The notes beneath the pieces were generated by a model. The model was not told the origin of the DNA. It saw nothing but the letters and a program-made list of their open reading frames with translations, and made no database searches. The position numbers and the translations under genes were made by a program. DNA of 64,000 nt, from positions 186,001 through 250,000 of the forward strand of contig NKYR01000036.1 of the NCBI GenBank assembly GCA_003184365.1, in the 5' to 3' direction. Shown one piece after another: positions 1 through 11,000 of the stretch. Source of the DNA: Evernia prunastri. Lineage: Eukaryota > Ascomycota > Lecanoromycetes > Lecanorales > Parmeliaceae. How positions within the stretch are numbered: position 1 is the first letter of the stretch; every line of letters begins with the position of its first letter.

Positions 1-857
1 GAAGAGGCCAAGGAGGATAGGCTTATTGAGAAAGAGGCGAAGCAACAGGGCGTCGCCAAGACTGGCGACTTTGACGCCGCTGCTGTTGGTAAGTGCTCCG
101 GTTTTGCCCGCTCACACTGTATTCATCCTAACTTCTCGTAGCATCTCGTGTTATCGGTGAGCCTGTCATTCCTGCCGGAGAAGCCGCAACTGGTGTTGGT
201 GCCTCAGGCGTGGCACCCGTTGCTGGTCTAGAATATAACGCTACCGAGACCACCCCAACCTCCAGCACCCGGGAGACTGCACCAAAGCCAAACAAGAGAA
301 ACTCGATCTTCGGCAGTATCTTTGGCAAAAAGGATGCCGCAACCCTCGCTTCAACGGACACCCCACCAGCTGTTCCCGCGAAGGAAGAACAGTCCACTGT
401 TTCATCCACCGCCCCCCAGCTTGACAACCCTGTGGCCTCGCCCACTGCTGAGACCACCGCAGCCACCACAGAAGCCCCTGCAACAGCCGCAGAAGTAGCT
501 ACACCAGCTGCTGCTACCTCTCCTGTATCTCCTACAGACAAACGCCGCACCTCCTTCTTTGGTAACCTCGGGACGAAAAAGGAACGAAGGACCGGAGGAA
601 CATCTGACAACGAGTTGACTGACGGCGAGGGCAAGAAGCAATCCTCTGGTGGATTGGGTGGTCTCCTCCGAAAAGCAAGCCGTGCTCAAAAGGGTTCCTC
701 TTCGGCAGCCTCCAAGGATGCTGCCAACGTTCCGCTTCCTACTGAGACCCCAGCTGAGGCGACTACCAACGGTGACACCCTCGCCGGGAAGCCAGCAGCG
801 ACCGAAGGCGAGAGCGGTAATGTCACTGGTACCCACCCGGTGTCAGCTGCCGCCTAG
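1..857 (+). CDS. C-terminal part of a Meu6-like / PH-domain-family protein
   Basis: The gene enters from the left edge, so the N-terminus is missing. Exon 1..88 and exon 142..857 join across a 53-bp intron (89..141, GTAAGT...GTAG) that keeps frame: the split codon is Ala and the reading continues ASRVIGEPVIP. The visible part is a charged Glu/Lys segment followed by a long low-complexity tail rich in Ala, Thr, Ser and Pro. In the tail sit two basic Phe-Gly motifs, KRNSIFGSIFGKK and KRRTSFFGNLG, and a Gly-rich GGLGGLLRKAS stretch. Repeats of this (K/R)(R/N)(T/S)xFG type occur in fungal proteins annotated as PH-domain or meiotic up-regulated Meu6-like. The PH domain itself would lie outside the window, so that assignment is an inference from the tail alone. 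The stop TAG is at 855..857. No catalytic role can be read from this fragment. Confidence 0.6.
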
Positions 858-2037
858 AAGCAGTCAAACCGATGAGAGTACAGAAACGTGGTCAATACCC
901 CTGGACATCAGCGATTTCATATGCATATTACCCTCGTTCGTTCGCGCCGGTTTCGCCGTCTTCACCAACCCACATCTGACTGGCAAAACACCTCCTATTC
1001 GTCCTTGTGTGTGTTTTCGGGCGTGCAGAATATTAGACTGATACCTGGTCCCTTTCTTTGCGGTTGTCGTTGTTACTCGTTGTCCTTCCAAAATACCCAC
1101 TCCTCCTCCCCTTTCTGTACCGATACCCCGCGTCAGCTTCTCTTATCGGAGACAGTGCGCTCGGCCATTAGGGCAAAACTCGATTGTGCAGATGGCATGT
1201 ACCTTTAATACTTAATAATGAGAAGCCTGGTTCTTTCGGCCTTTGTTCCCCTCTCGAGAGAGCGAGAGTGAAAGCCACCATTGACTGTAGATTGGTAACA
1301 CCCAGCACATTTATTGCATGTGATTGAAGTGAAAGCTCGGCAGTAGAGTTGTCAGTTGGCAAACCGCCTCGCCGAGAGTTGTAATGCTGCGTGGAGATAC
1401 CCGCTTTTGAGATAGGGGCTTCTTGTTTGACGCTCGCAGCACAATATGCATGTATTCGCAGTGTGTGTCAGTAGCCGTTGTATAATGCTCTACGACGCGC
1501 GCTGCCATTCTAGAACCTCACCTGCCTGCGATTTCTGTGGCTAGTATGCAATGACTTCGGCACAGTAGCTAGCCATCACATTTAGTCATCACATTTGTTT
1601 GACATGAAAAGTGTACGGTTGTTAAAGAGAGACTAGGCTTTTTTTTGGTATTTTCTATCAAAAGTCGTGATGAGCGCGTGTGGTGCGCAAGAGCAGGAAT
1701 GGTAAAAGGACAGAAGACACAAATCGTAGCCACGAGTACAATCCGTCACCAGAGGTGGATCGGGAGACATCAGAACCGGCCGTTGTGAAGAAGAGTAACG
1801 TCACCCGAACCCCCTTTTCGCTGTAAACTGTAACAGCCACGAATCGCACGCATGAATTAAAGAACTAGGGAAAATCCCCCTTCTCTCTCTCCTGTTATTC
1901 CTCGACCGACAGGGGTCATCACTCCGTTCCCAGGAGAGCTCGTACTGCCGGTCTCTTAATCGTGGTATCTCAACCCCAATACACCATGTTTTATCACAAG
2001 CTTGAGCACATACACACTTCCTTTTCCTCGACAGCAG
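858..2037. other. Intergenic, convergent 3' ends
   Basis: About 1.2 kb between the plus-strand stop at 857 and the minus-strand stop of cpcA at 2038. Only short out-of-context ORFs are present. I see no RNA gene or repeat. It probably holds the two 3' untranslated regions. Confidence 0.6.
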
Positions 2038-2844
2038 TCACTCCACATGTCCCATGCTTATGGCGATGTTCTTCCAATGCTCGACCTCTGCCTCCAACTC
2101 TGTGACCTGGTTGACCAATTGTTCTGTCCGCTCCACCCTTTTCTCCCGAGATTTCCGTGCCGCCATGGTGTTTCGTGCTCGCTTGACTGCCACGGTGTCG
2201 CTGGGATCCTCGACGGTGATGGCCGGCAGGGGTTTGTCCCTTCGCTTTGGTGCGACGCCAGAGGTGAAAGAGTGGCGGCCTTGATGGGAGGATCGGGATG
2301 ATGAGTGACCGGGTGACGAATCGTTGCGAGACATCTTGGGCGCGGCGTAGGTCGGTGAGGGGCTGGCAGCCTCAAAATGGCTTACTGGACCGGGTTTTGT
2401 CTCCTCTTCAGTTGATTCGAAGAGAGATGGCCACTTGTCAGGATCGTCGTACAACTCATCTGCGAAAAGTGGTGAGGTCTCGGTGCTGTTGGCCAAGTAT
2501 GGAGAGTCGTAGGTGGAAGTACCGGGAGTTGTCAAATCAGTAAAAGCACCTGAAGGAGGCGCAGACATCGAGTCGACCATGAGATCTTGAGGTGACACGG
2601 TCTGTGGGTTTATGGTCTGCGCCGGCGCCGAATCGTTGATGGGTTCGAAGTGCGTCCTGAAGTCCGAGGGCGCATCGAAAAGAGCATCACTAGAATCCGG
2701 CGCCGAAGTGAAATTGTTGTTGTCGAAGTCAAACATGTTGTCCGAAAAGGTGTCTGGAACGGTGATGGTTAGCTCTCGCTCTGATCTTGAAGAGCCTGGC
2801 GGAGCGGTACCTTCAAAGTTAGGGGGGGCAGCCATGGTAGACAT
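2038..2844 (-). CDS. cpcA: Cross-pathway control bZIP transcription factor (CpcA/CPC1/Gcn4 homologue)
   Basis: This is the master activator of amino-acid biosynthesis under starvation, acting as a nuclear dimer on TGACTCA sites. The last 60 residues are a complete Gcn4-type bZIP: basic region VKRARNTMAARKSREKR, then a short leucine zipper ending WKNIAISMGHVE. Upstream are acidic activation patches, FADELYDDPDKWPSLF being the typical Gcn4/CpcA element, and an SDNMFDFDNNNF patch. I chose the ATG at 2842..2844 (second ATG at 2835, strong CTACCATGG context) because 268 residues matches the 245-275 usual for CpcA/CPC1. However, the same frame stays open without any ATG for about 230 more codons up to 3547, with Ser/Thr/Pro/Gln-rich, protein-like content. 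A longer form made by splicing to an upstream exon or by a near-cognate start is therefore possible. The leader contains uORFs, as expected for translational control by eIF2 phosphorylation. Confidence 0.9.
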   Translation of the reverse strand: MSTMAAPPNFEGTAPPGSSRSERELTITVPDTFSDNMFDFDNNNFTSAPDSSDALFDAPSDFRTHFEPINDSAPAQTINPQTVSPQDLMVDSMSAPPSGAFTDLTTPGTSTYDSPYLANSTETSPLFADELYDDPDKWPSLFESTEEETKPGPVSHFEAASPSPTYAAPKMSRNDSSPGHSSSRSSHQGRHSFTSGVAPKRRDKPLPAITVEDPSDTVAVKRARNTMAARKSREKRVERTEQLVNQVTELEAEVEHWKNIAISMGHVE

Positions 2845-3546
2845 ATTTTGCTGGTGAAGGTTTCCTGTGCTGTTCGAGAAAAGGGGAACTGGAGGGCGAG
2901 ATCGAGGAGACTGTTGGTGCAAGCCAGTCGTCGACGAAGGAGCCGAGTTTGCGTAAAAGCGCTGTTGTTGACCGGTAGGACTGTTGAATTGCTGGATAGA
3001 CGGAGACGAAGATAGAGAGCCAGTGCCTTGGATGATGCCGCTCACTCGTAGATTCTGGATTGGAGACACAGAAGTTGAAAATTGCTGAGTGGAGTTACGC
3101 CGATGTTGGTATTGTCGCTGACCGTTGTAGGTCTGGCCGAGGTGCTGATTAGGGAGTGTACGAGACGTCGCCGGAACGGAGTCGGCGTTCCTGCGAGTCG
3201 TCGAGGGAGCGTGGACGGTGGAGGTGGATGGGAAGAGAACAAAGTCCGAGTCCGGGTCTGAGAAGCTGATTGTATTGGATGCTGGCGTGGGAAGCCGCGG
3301 TGATTGGGGTTGAGAAAGCCATGTCTGTGAAGTATCCGTGACGAACGACTGGTGGTCGTGTGGGGGAATGGTTGCTGTGAAGCGGGAACCTGGGCGAATG
3401 CGAGGAGCAGACGGTGGGTTCAGATATTCCTGGGGAGGAAAATCTGAGGTATTGGATTGAGTGGGGTTGGTGGTGCTTGTTGTCTGAAGGGATGATATCT
3501 TGTCTGGCTTTTGACGAGACGAAAGTGTGGTGGTTATATGTGGTAT
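2845..3546 (-). other. AUG-less open extension in frame with cpcA
   Basis: In the cpcA frame there is no stop between 2845 and the TAG at 3547..3549. The translation contains no methionine but is rich in Ser, Thr, Pro, Gln and Asn, with segments such as SDPDSDFVLFP and SRPPVPLFSNSTG that look like activation-domain sequence. A random frame of about 234 codons with no stop is improbable. An exon could begin at 3546 after the TTGTAG acceptor-like sequence, but no matching first exon is obvious. Confidence 0.5.
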
Positions 3547-3557
3547 CTACAAGGCAT
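3534..3557 (-). promoter_or_regulatory. Short uORF (7 codons) in the cpcA leader
   Basis: ATG at 3557 reads MPCRYHI then TAA. It overlaps the next uORF in another frame. Whether it lies in the mature leader depends on the unknown transcript start and splicing. Confidence 0.4.
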
Positions 3558-3561
3558 CCAT
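3547..3561 (-). promoter_or_regulatory. Minimal uORF (4 codons) in the cpcA leader
   Basis: ATG at 3561 reads MDAL then TAG at 3547..3549. Its stop is also the stop that closes the long AUG-less cpcA frame, and its last bases (TTGTAG) could equally serve as a splice acceptor. Confidence 0.4.
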
Positions 3562-3562
3562 A

Positions 3563-3691
3563 TCAAATGGGTGTCTTGTAAGATGTAAGATGTATGATGT
3601 TTGTGTTGCAGATGTGGAGGATGGAGGAAGAGTGTGTAAGAAAGAAAGGAAAAGAGATCAGGCAGAAGTGGGGGGGGGGAACTCCAGGCAT
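3563..3691 (-). promoter_or_regulatory. 42-codon uORF in the cpcA leader
   Basis: ATG at 3691 opens a 42-codon frame ending in TGA at 3563..3565, just 2 bases before the next ATG at 3561. A run of ten C encodes Pro-Pro-Pro-His. The Neurospora cpc-1 leader is known to carry uORFs, one of about 41 codons, so the size is suggestive. Further upstream, ATG 3815 opens a 30-codon frame ending at 3723. Confidence 0.5.
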
Positions 3692-3807
3692 TTAAGAAAT
3701 TAATTGAATTGCAATTAATTCCCTAATTTTCAGCGAAGGCGCTAAAACCCGCAAGCGCGACTTCTGTTGAAACCCTCGAGTCTGAATTCAATATTATTCT
3801 TCTGCTC

Positions 3808-3814
3808 TGACTCA
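3808..3814. promoter_or_regulatory. Perfect Gcn4/CpcA site TGACTCA (proximal)
   Basis: The heptamer TGACTCA is the consensus CPRE/GCRE bound by Gcn4-type bZIP dimers. It lies about 960 bp upstream of the chosen cpcA ATG, in the right place for autoregulation, which is established for cpc-1 and cpcA. One exact 7-mer alone could occur by chance, but a second copy is present at 4498. Confidence 0.55.
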
Positions 3815-4497
3815 TAATCTCATTCCCACCATTTCATTTCCCGCACTAAATTTCCAGCAAAGGAGCTATCTCACTAATGTTACCATTGCTTTCTTTATCA
3901 TTTGATACGTACTGTAGCTATAGCCATAGGATGGATAAGCGAAAGCGAGAAGAGAGTGTGGAGCCAGTAAAGTAGAAAGTAGAGAGGCGCATTCCACCCA
4001 AGGCTTTCTTCCCCGTCCTTGCGCTTACAAATCCACCAATTAGTCTACAGCAAGGCTTTTCGAGGCCACTGACCGATTGTCGAGGCCCACCGTCAACTTC
4101 TGCCTCGTATCGTATTAATACTTACTACGATATACCTATGCGTTGAGGTTAGGGTTGACAATATATTAATTGGGTTTGGTTGCAGTTGCAAAGTCAAAGA
4201 ATGAGAATGGTGAGAGGTTCGTGCGGAGGAGTTTCCAGAAGTTCGAGAGGTAAGTTACGGTAGGTAGCCAGGTAGCTTGGGTATTATTGTTGAACTAACT
4301 TCGGACTTCTCTCTTACCTCCGGCCTCCCCGTGATCTCCGTGAATGGTATGGTGGGGTTAAGCTAATCTTGCTCCAAGAGTCCATGAATTTATAATAATA
4401 AATCGGGTTTAAAATGATAAATTCCTCAATTCCTCAATGATAATAATGTGCCAAAGAAGTTAAAGCGTGAAGGAGAAAGCTAAGGTAACTTTATCTC

Positions 4498-4504
4498 TGA
4501 CTCA
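4498..4504. promoter_or_regulatory. Perfect Gcn4/CpcA site TGACTCA (distal)
   Basis: Second exact TGACTCA, about 690 bp upstream of the first and about 1.65 kb from the cpcA ATG. Two exact sites upstream of the gene for the protein that binds them support autoactivation. Confidence 0.5.
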
Positions 4505-6588
4505 CACTCACAGCCCTATTCTCTAGCGGCTTTGCATGTCATCCATGATCCAAGCGCTTGTCTCACCGCTACACCCCTGTGCGAGCCTGGCTTGGCAACT
4601 TGCTGAGCCTGCACCAACTTCCTCTCCGGACATACGCTTTATCCATCCGAAGAATCGCGCTGACATCCCACTCAACCTCCACCACTGCCAACGTCAAACT
4701 CAATTGCCTGTACGACTCTGTCAGTACTCCATACACTACCGAGGGAGAGGGCTGTGCCGGGAAGTCCCTGCACATGCGCTAGAAGTAGCCCTAACCCTAC
4801 TTGAGGAACGAGGAGTCCTGGTTGTCTCCATTAGCTTTCGACCCCCTGCTTAGACCGTGACTTTAATTTTTAGCTGCATAGTGAGTCGGTCCCCGCAGGG
4901 GGTCTGCACCAAAAACCCCCTGTTTCTTGTATTCTATTCTAAATATGCCAAGCCTACAGCGAAAATCGACTGCCCTAGTTAGAATACTGAAATTTATAGT
5001 AATATTCGGAAGATGGCCCAAGTTTGGCTATCGGGTCCGGGTCCGGGTCCGGATCCGAAAAGTCTTGGCATGTTTAGGACTTTTGATCAACATGCTCCCC
5101 CCCTTTCTATCATTGATAATTCGATTTGAATGCCGTGTTTGGAGGGTCTCGGACGCTGAGAGATAGGAAATCTAGCGCCGAGACCCGTTGCCGGAAAGAG
5201 GTAACCCGNAGAAAGGTCTCTCGCAGAAAAGATCCCGAGGACCTACGTTGAATGCTACACTCCAGCCTGCTATGCAGCCCAATAAGAAGAAGTCTAAGTC
5301 GAATCTGATACCCAGTGAGGATGTCGATGAGAGGGAGTCTCAGCAGCGACGTATTCTACAGGCGGGCTATTTGCTAGGGGAACTCGTTGGGAGCAAGGAA
5401 TAAGCATGAAGTAACTACTCATTACGTCATACATCCAGAAATTTTTACATATAGGCCTTATGGAGTGATTGCGACGTGTTTGCGACATCATATTGTAGAT
5501 ATCCTACCCAGCTACCCTAATTTTGGTGGGGTTACCATACTTATTTGGGTAAGGAGGTAAAATAAGCGAATCTTGCGTTGCGCCCCTATCTTGCGCCCCC
5601 AGGACATCCCGATCCCTTGGGATTGACAGGTTGCAGCCTTGCAGGACTTCGATGCAGACACTGTCTCGGTTACACTTTGCAGAGAGTAGGCGGCTTCGCT
5701 TCGAGTTGCCCTAGAAATCATTAAAGGCGGCCACGGGCACTAAAAGTACTAGCTTACGCTAGCAGCTTAGTCCCAGAGGTCGAGCTTTCCGAGATCTTTC
5801 GCTGATATCAGATGCAATGGTGTAGGACTTCTGATGTCGAGTCCACTAGGAGAAGCTCGTTGTCCAGGGTTGGCAGACGATTCAGGCGTTGCAGGGTCGT
5901 TCAAGGAACGAGGTCCCAACCGGCGTCGGCAGGCATCTGGGCACGGAAGGTCGGGTTTTGAAGTGTACTACTTCTCGAAAGGAGTGAAAAGGTCGACACA
6001 ATGATCCAATGGTCTTACCAGAATTTCCGCTTGTATTTCACGTGGGAAAGGACTCGATCGTCCCAATGCAGTGTAGCAAGCCATTCATTACCTTTTTCGA
6101 CCTTCCTGCTGTCCGTCGTAGTCATGAAATACCCCTTTGCATCCTACATCGATCAAGTCAAATTTCTCGCTCGTTCACATTTTTTTCAACCTGCACGTAG
6201 TTGTCAAAAGGAGCCAAGCATGCCTTAGGCACCACCTGCGTGTCTAGCTCAAAGTATACGGCCCTCGATATAATGATTGGGAAGGGTCTCAATGCTTGAG
6301 AATTAGGATGATGCAGCTGACCGGGGAGGTGCATTTCAGACACTATTTCCGGAGCGTATATCCATTCTCATTATTCCTGAATTGATATTGTACAAGATTG
6401 GCCTGCGGCAAGGATTCTAAGGACGAGTCTTCGGAGCTGCGGACAGCCAGGCTACTATATACGGAGACTTCAGCGCTACTCATGATTACGATAGTTTTCG
6501 AGATGTTGACGATAATCCCAGGCATGAGTTGGGGAGAAGCAATCATCTTGACAAGGTAATGTCCGCGCAAGCATGAAGGGACAAAGCG
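4505..6588. other. Non-coding accessory stretch with relic-like short ORFs
   Basis: About 2.1 kb with only short ORFs that I cannot match to any family. It contains a small direct repeat of GGGTCC units near 5034..5056 and one undetermined base (n) at 5209. The mix of short frames and lack of splice structure suggests decayed repeats, but no terminal repeats were found. Confidence 0.35.
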
Positions 6589-7175
6589 TCAGAGGAAACC
6601 TTGGATTTGGAAACTTGGTCTAGACAGATTTCGTATACGAGAAATGACCCAAAACCCTTGTGCTGTAGAGCAAACGGGATTTGCCTCAAGGTCCACGCTC
6701 TTCGAAATCGCCAGGGCCTCTTTGACACCGGAAGCAATGCAGTGTGCTCCCGGCTCAGATCGGGGGATGATCCCAAGAAAAGCACGAGACTGGATATACG
6801 TCGCAGCCGGTAGTGCAGAGGTCAGACGGGGAAGAACGTCAATCTCAACATGCGCAGCGAGATGTCTTTGACTCGGAGCCCCAAGAGCAAGGCAAAGCTC
6901 GGATTCATAGTAGAGTCCTGCAGGTACGCTTGAAACTTGTTTTGCATAGACTGGAGTGTAAAGAGCAAAAGCCCCATACTTGTACCATACTCTAGATCGT
7001 GCTCTGCCTGCTTCAGATATCGTTCGGAGGAAAACGCCTCCAAAGTGTAAAATGACGTCCCTAGCTTTTTGACTCGCGGGCAAGTCAACGGCGACGACAG
7101 GAGGATCAACTCGCGAAGAGTCTCAGGCAAGCGTTGTAGGTCTACTCCAATATCGTTGCCCAATTTGGCGAACAC
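6589..7175 (-). pseudogene. Coding-like minus-strand segment, broken, family not recognised
   Basis: Two overlapping frames look protein-like. The first (7175 to 6822) has helical content such as LPETLRELILLSSPLTC and YLKQAEHDLEYGTSMG. The second (7083 to 6589) has AAHVEIDVLPRLTSALPAA and LEANPVCSTAQGFWVISRI. The natural reading would pass from the first to the second near 6880..6960, but no normal-sized intron joins them, so a frameshift is likely. The segment lies downstream of the deacetylase on the same strand. I do not recognise the product, and it could be chance. Confidence 0.3.
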
Positions 7176-7303
7176 TGTCAGTTAGCATGCTGGATCTCAA
7201 CATACTGACAGACTCGCCTTGTGCTTTGTTCATTTTCAGTTGCAGCAACCGGGTGATACAAAAACACTTCTTCCAATGGCACAAGGAACTGCAGCTATGC
7301 TTC

Positions 7304-8092
7304 TCACGTCCTTGCTTCCTTCAACAGCTCTGTGACAGTAACTACGCGATAACCTTTACGTCGAATCTCGGGAAGCACCTTCCGTAGCATGGGAGCTGTC
7401 CAGCTCCTCCTGTCATGGCAAATAATGATCCCTCCAGGCCGTAACATGCTCAGTATATGGCTCGCATTGATACGCCAAAAAGGAATCTGGGGATCGTGTG
7501 GATAAATGCTACCCAAGATCAGCCGGTAGCCCAACCCGCCCAGTATTTTGCGCATCCTTCCACTAAAGAAGCCTGAGCCCGGTCTGAAATATTTGGGAGG
7601 AGGCTGTGCGTCAATGGCAGTATATGCCTCGTGCAGAATCCCTTCCACAGCGTGAATCTCGTCGACGAGAGCGGCATCGCTCAAGGACCGCGAAGGTTCA
7701 TCGTGCATCGCGTGATTCCCCAACTCGTTTCCATTGCGTATGAGATCTTGTAGAGTCTTCTCTTGCCCTGCGACCTGCGACCCGATGATGAAGAACGTTG
7801 CTGTCGCACCGTTTGAATTGAGGATCTGAATTATCTCATTGGTGTACTCTGACGGCCCATCGTCAATGGTGAGGGCAACGACCTTTGAAGGCGTCGAAAC
7901 ACGCCAAAAGACATCCGGCCATCGCCACTGGAAATAGCGTACCAGAGATGCGGGAGGCTTGTATATCAAGTAGAAGGGCGCGATCAGGATACATATGACA
8001 CCCAGAGGGATGAGCATTGTCGCGATCCTTGAGCGTCGAGCTCTTCTACGTAACTTGGAGGGCCATCGTAGACAACAGGAGATACGAGGCAT
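7304..8092 (-). CDS. Membrane-anchored polysaccharide deacetylase (NodB / carbohydrate esterase 4 type)
   Basis: Single-exon gene of 262 residues, start ATG at 8090..8092. A basic N-terminus (KLRRRARRSR) is followed by one hydrophobic segment at about residues 26-44, giving a type II signal anchor with the catalytic part outside the cytosol. The NodB fold is clear: motif 1 TIDDGPS (residues 75-81, catalytic base and metal Asp), motif 2 NHAMHD (126-131, metal-binding His pair), motif 3 RPGSGFFS (about 168-175) and the last motif CHDRRSW (about 229). The family removes acetyl groups from chitin or related polymers with a divalent metal. The exact substrate cannot be told. The length suits a minimal catalytic domain, and no chitin-binding module is present. 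Activity as a chitin deacetylase is an inference. Confidence 0.88.
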   Translation of the reverse strand: MPRISCCLRWPSKLRRRARRSRIATMLIPLGVICILIAPFYLIYKPPASLVRYFQWRWPDVFWRVSTPSKVVALTIDDGPSEYTNEIIQILNSNGATATFFIIGSQVAGQEKTLQDLIRNGNELGNHAMHDEPSRSLSDAALVDEIHAVEGILHEAYTAIDAQPPPKYFRPGSGFFSGRMRKILGGLGYRLILGSIYPHDPQIPFWRINASHILSMLRPGGIIICHDRRSWTAPMLRKVLPEIRRKGYRVVTVTELLKEART

Positions 8093-11000
8093 AGGAGAGA
8101 CATGGAAGAAATTTGCGCTTCCTTGTTCACGTCTAGTGAGGAGAGCAATTATATGAAGTCGAGGACGCCAAGGAATCGTACAGGAAACGCGGAAAGGCCG
8201 CTAGAACCGGATCAGTTATAGCCGTTTTACGTACCTAGACCTTTCCACTACTTATAAAACTAGTGTGACTGATGGACAGACGATTCTATACTTGACAGAT
8301 TTCGAGAGCAGCTCGAACTCGATCCATATCCACCCCTCATTGTTAAGTCAAGACTTCAAACTACGTGTGCGGCGCTATCTAGTTCCCCATTTATCATGAT
8401 AACGTTGTTTATATTCATGTCGAACGAGTCTTTGTCAAACCGGGACCGCGTCTTGCCACGGGCCCGGTAGATACAGCGGCGGAGGTTCCACAGGCTTTGA
8501 GGCGCAGATGCTGAGTACAAGGTTCTTGTTAGTGGGTACATCCTTGAGACCGGTCAGATGGGTGACGACGCATTATGGTGTCTTCCACGCACTGAGTTCG
8601 GTCTTCGAGATCTTCGCTGTTCACCCTCCGATTCGCCTTGGTATGCGGCATCGTACAAAGGCGCAGATGAAAACCAGCTTTGGGAGAGCACACGGGCGTA
8701 GTTGGCTGGACATTGCTGCGCAAATGGGGTCCAGGGATGGCGTGTGACGATGGCAGCGCCGCAGGGGTAAGGAAGATCGGGGATTGGGGATTGGGTGATA
8801 GAGGTGGGTGGTAAGTTTGGAGATTGCGGGAGAGGAAGGAAAATGTTCGGGGTTGAAGTAGTGGAATCCATTGTATAATCCAGGGGTGGATCAGAAGCGC
8901 TGTTGGAGTGGTAGGACGACTTAAGGGGACTCACTGCTCACCTTCGCGACGTAGTTGTGATCAATGTCGTTCCCAGTAAGTGCTTACCACTGTACTTGTG
9001 AAATGTGGAAAGCCTCGGGATGATGGCTATCTGTTCGAATTTTCGCGCCGAATGCGAGGAAAGTGATGTACCCAGTGTACACAGACTGCTGAGACTAGCA
9101 AGGAATAGTCTGCTTGCATGATACGTCCGCTTTCTCACCAAAATTGGGCGTCATGACGACCAGCTTGCAGGATGCATTGCTCCTATATTCTTAATCGCGC
9201 ATGAACCTCTTCGCTTTTTCATATGCTATCCCAGCGCCATACCGATAGGGTTCCTTGGACCGGCGACCAATTGTTTCTTGACCTCCTGTTTCCGCTTCGG
9301 TTAAAAGCGAATCAGAATTGGTCTGTAACCCCGCTTTGTTCGTTCATTCATTCAACAAACGACCGGTACCTGTACTGGTCGAGTCGGACCTGCTAGAGTC
9401 TATGTGGTCCAGCCCCCTTCCACAACAATCAAATTCGGTACGTGGATGAACAAATATTCGAAAAGCTCAGACCACAAACATTCGTCAGCAAATCTTTGGC
9501 TTTCGTTGAGGGTTTCTTTTGGCCAATAAGCCGACCAACCTTCATTCCATCTAAAGTTTTCGCCGCAATGCTTTGGCACCTGCTCCCGGGTGGATCCATC
9601 TCATCCACCAGTGTCACATTGGTCGAGGCGGCGAGCCACAAGGTTCCGTACAGCGGGCCAGGCATTTATTTCTTCCACATGGATTACCATCAACATCAGC
9701 CTGAGATATCAGTTTGTCGAAGACACGCAAGCGGCAGGAGAGGATGTTTGACCAGCGGCGGAAGCTTCGAAATCATGTGACCATGCTTTTGATGGAATTA
9801 CTAATTCCAGACTTAATGGTCTCTTTTGTCAAACAACAACACATAGCCCTTTTTCGTTCCTTACCTCCTATCTCAATTTCTTGTTGTCATCTCCATGGTT
9901 TCATATGTTTTGTGACCGCGACCGAGCAAGCGCATACTACAAAACGCTTTCGCTTCGACATTTTCAATGCCAGTCTGGTCAATAGCGCAAGCATCTTTGC
10001 GAGCGCGGTCTGCCTTATCTCATCTTCGTGAGAGAGCAAAAAAAGTCCATGAAATCCGCAGTCGTCTGGGAGCCTCTTTCAACCTGGCAAGGGACTTCTA
10101 ATCCGCGATCCTTTTAAGACGGAGACAGACAACAGTGTCTACTCAATTTTCGTTTGGGCAGCTAGCCTTGTCGAAGCGACCGTAGTTGGCAGCGGCCAAT
10201 GCACCACCTCAGAGAGTGGCACAATCATCTATCCCGCTGGGGCTCCGTCCCTTGTGGCGGTAGCGATATCAAAGTCTCACCGGTTAGCGTCCAAGCATAG
10301 CCCTCAAAGCTGGACACGAAGCCCTTCACTGGCAGGCACTAAAGGTTTATGCGACGAAGACAATGTTGGGAACCGCCTCGATGTGCAAAATTGCAGAAGT
10401 GCTATCGCAGGCAGGCTGCTACTGTAGATTGACAACCAACCACTGAAAACACGTAGGGCCTTGAGGCGCAGCCGGAGTTGATAGGTTTTTCGCGGAGGTA
10501 TGCTAGTCAGACGTGAATCTTTTTGAGACTCTACCGGAAATGCTGTGAAATCACTTGTCCATATCCATCTTTAGAAGACGGAACATGCGTCGTCGAGCCT
10601 GTAAGAGCACCTGGCTTCAGACTGCGACTGCTGTTGGTAGTCAAGAAAGCGTTGCGTACGCACCATTGGGGGTCGTTGCAGCTTGATTAGGAATACCTAG
10701 TCATACCTCTTGAATTTACAGGTAGTATGCTGTGGTTCGTATTATGTACGTTGTTGGTAGCCGGACACACTTCCTGGATGAAGATTAGTGCTGTTTATAT
10801 AATGTTTCGGTAGGTATTCGCCAGCGAGGGAGTACGGCTTCTTCATCTCCATTTCCCTGCTTGAGATAGCAAGATAGCATAATCGAGACTGCTACAACAA
10901 TTCTCTCATTGCTCTAATATCTACTTACCAAAGACAGTAGTATCAAGAAAGACGAGCGAAATGAGGCGTCGCGTCACTTCAAACTATTGCGAGTGGGCGG

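Noticed and set aside
128..836. Long minus-strand frames opposite the first gene
   Set aside because: They are antisense shadows of the Ala/Thr/Ser-rich plus-strand tail, with Val/Gly/Trp-rich nonsense composition.
5188..5403. ORF across the undetermined base at 5209
   Set aside because: Its translation depends on an unknown base, and the remaining 70 residues show no recognisable family.
8554..8934. 126-codon minus-strand ORF with a Pro/Ser-rich start
   Set aside because: No domain, no neighbours in an operon-like or spliced arrangement, and an opposing ORF of similar quality.
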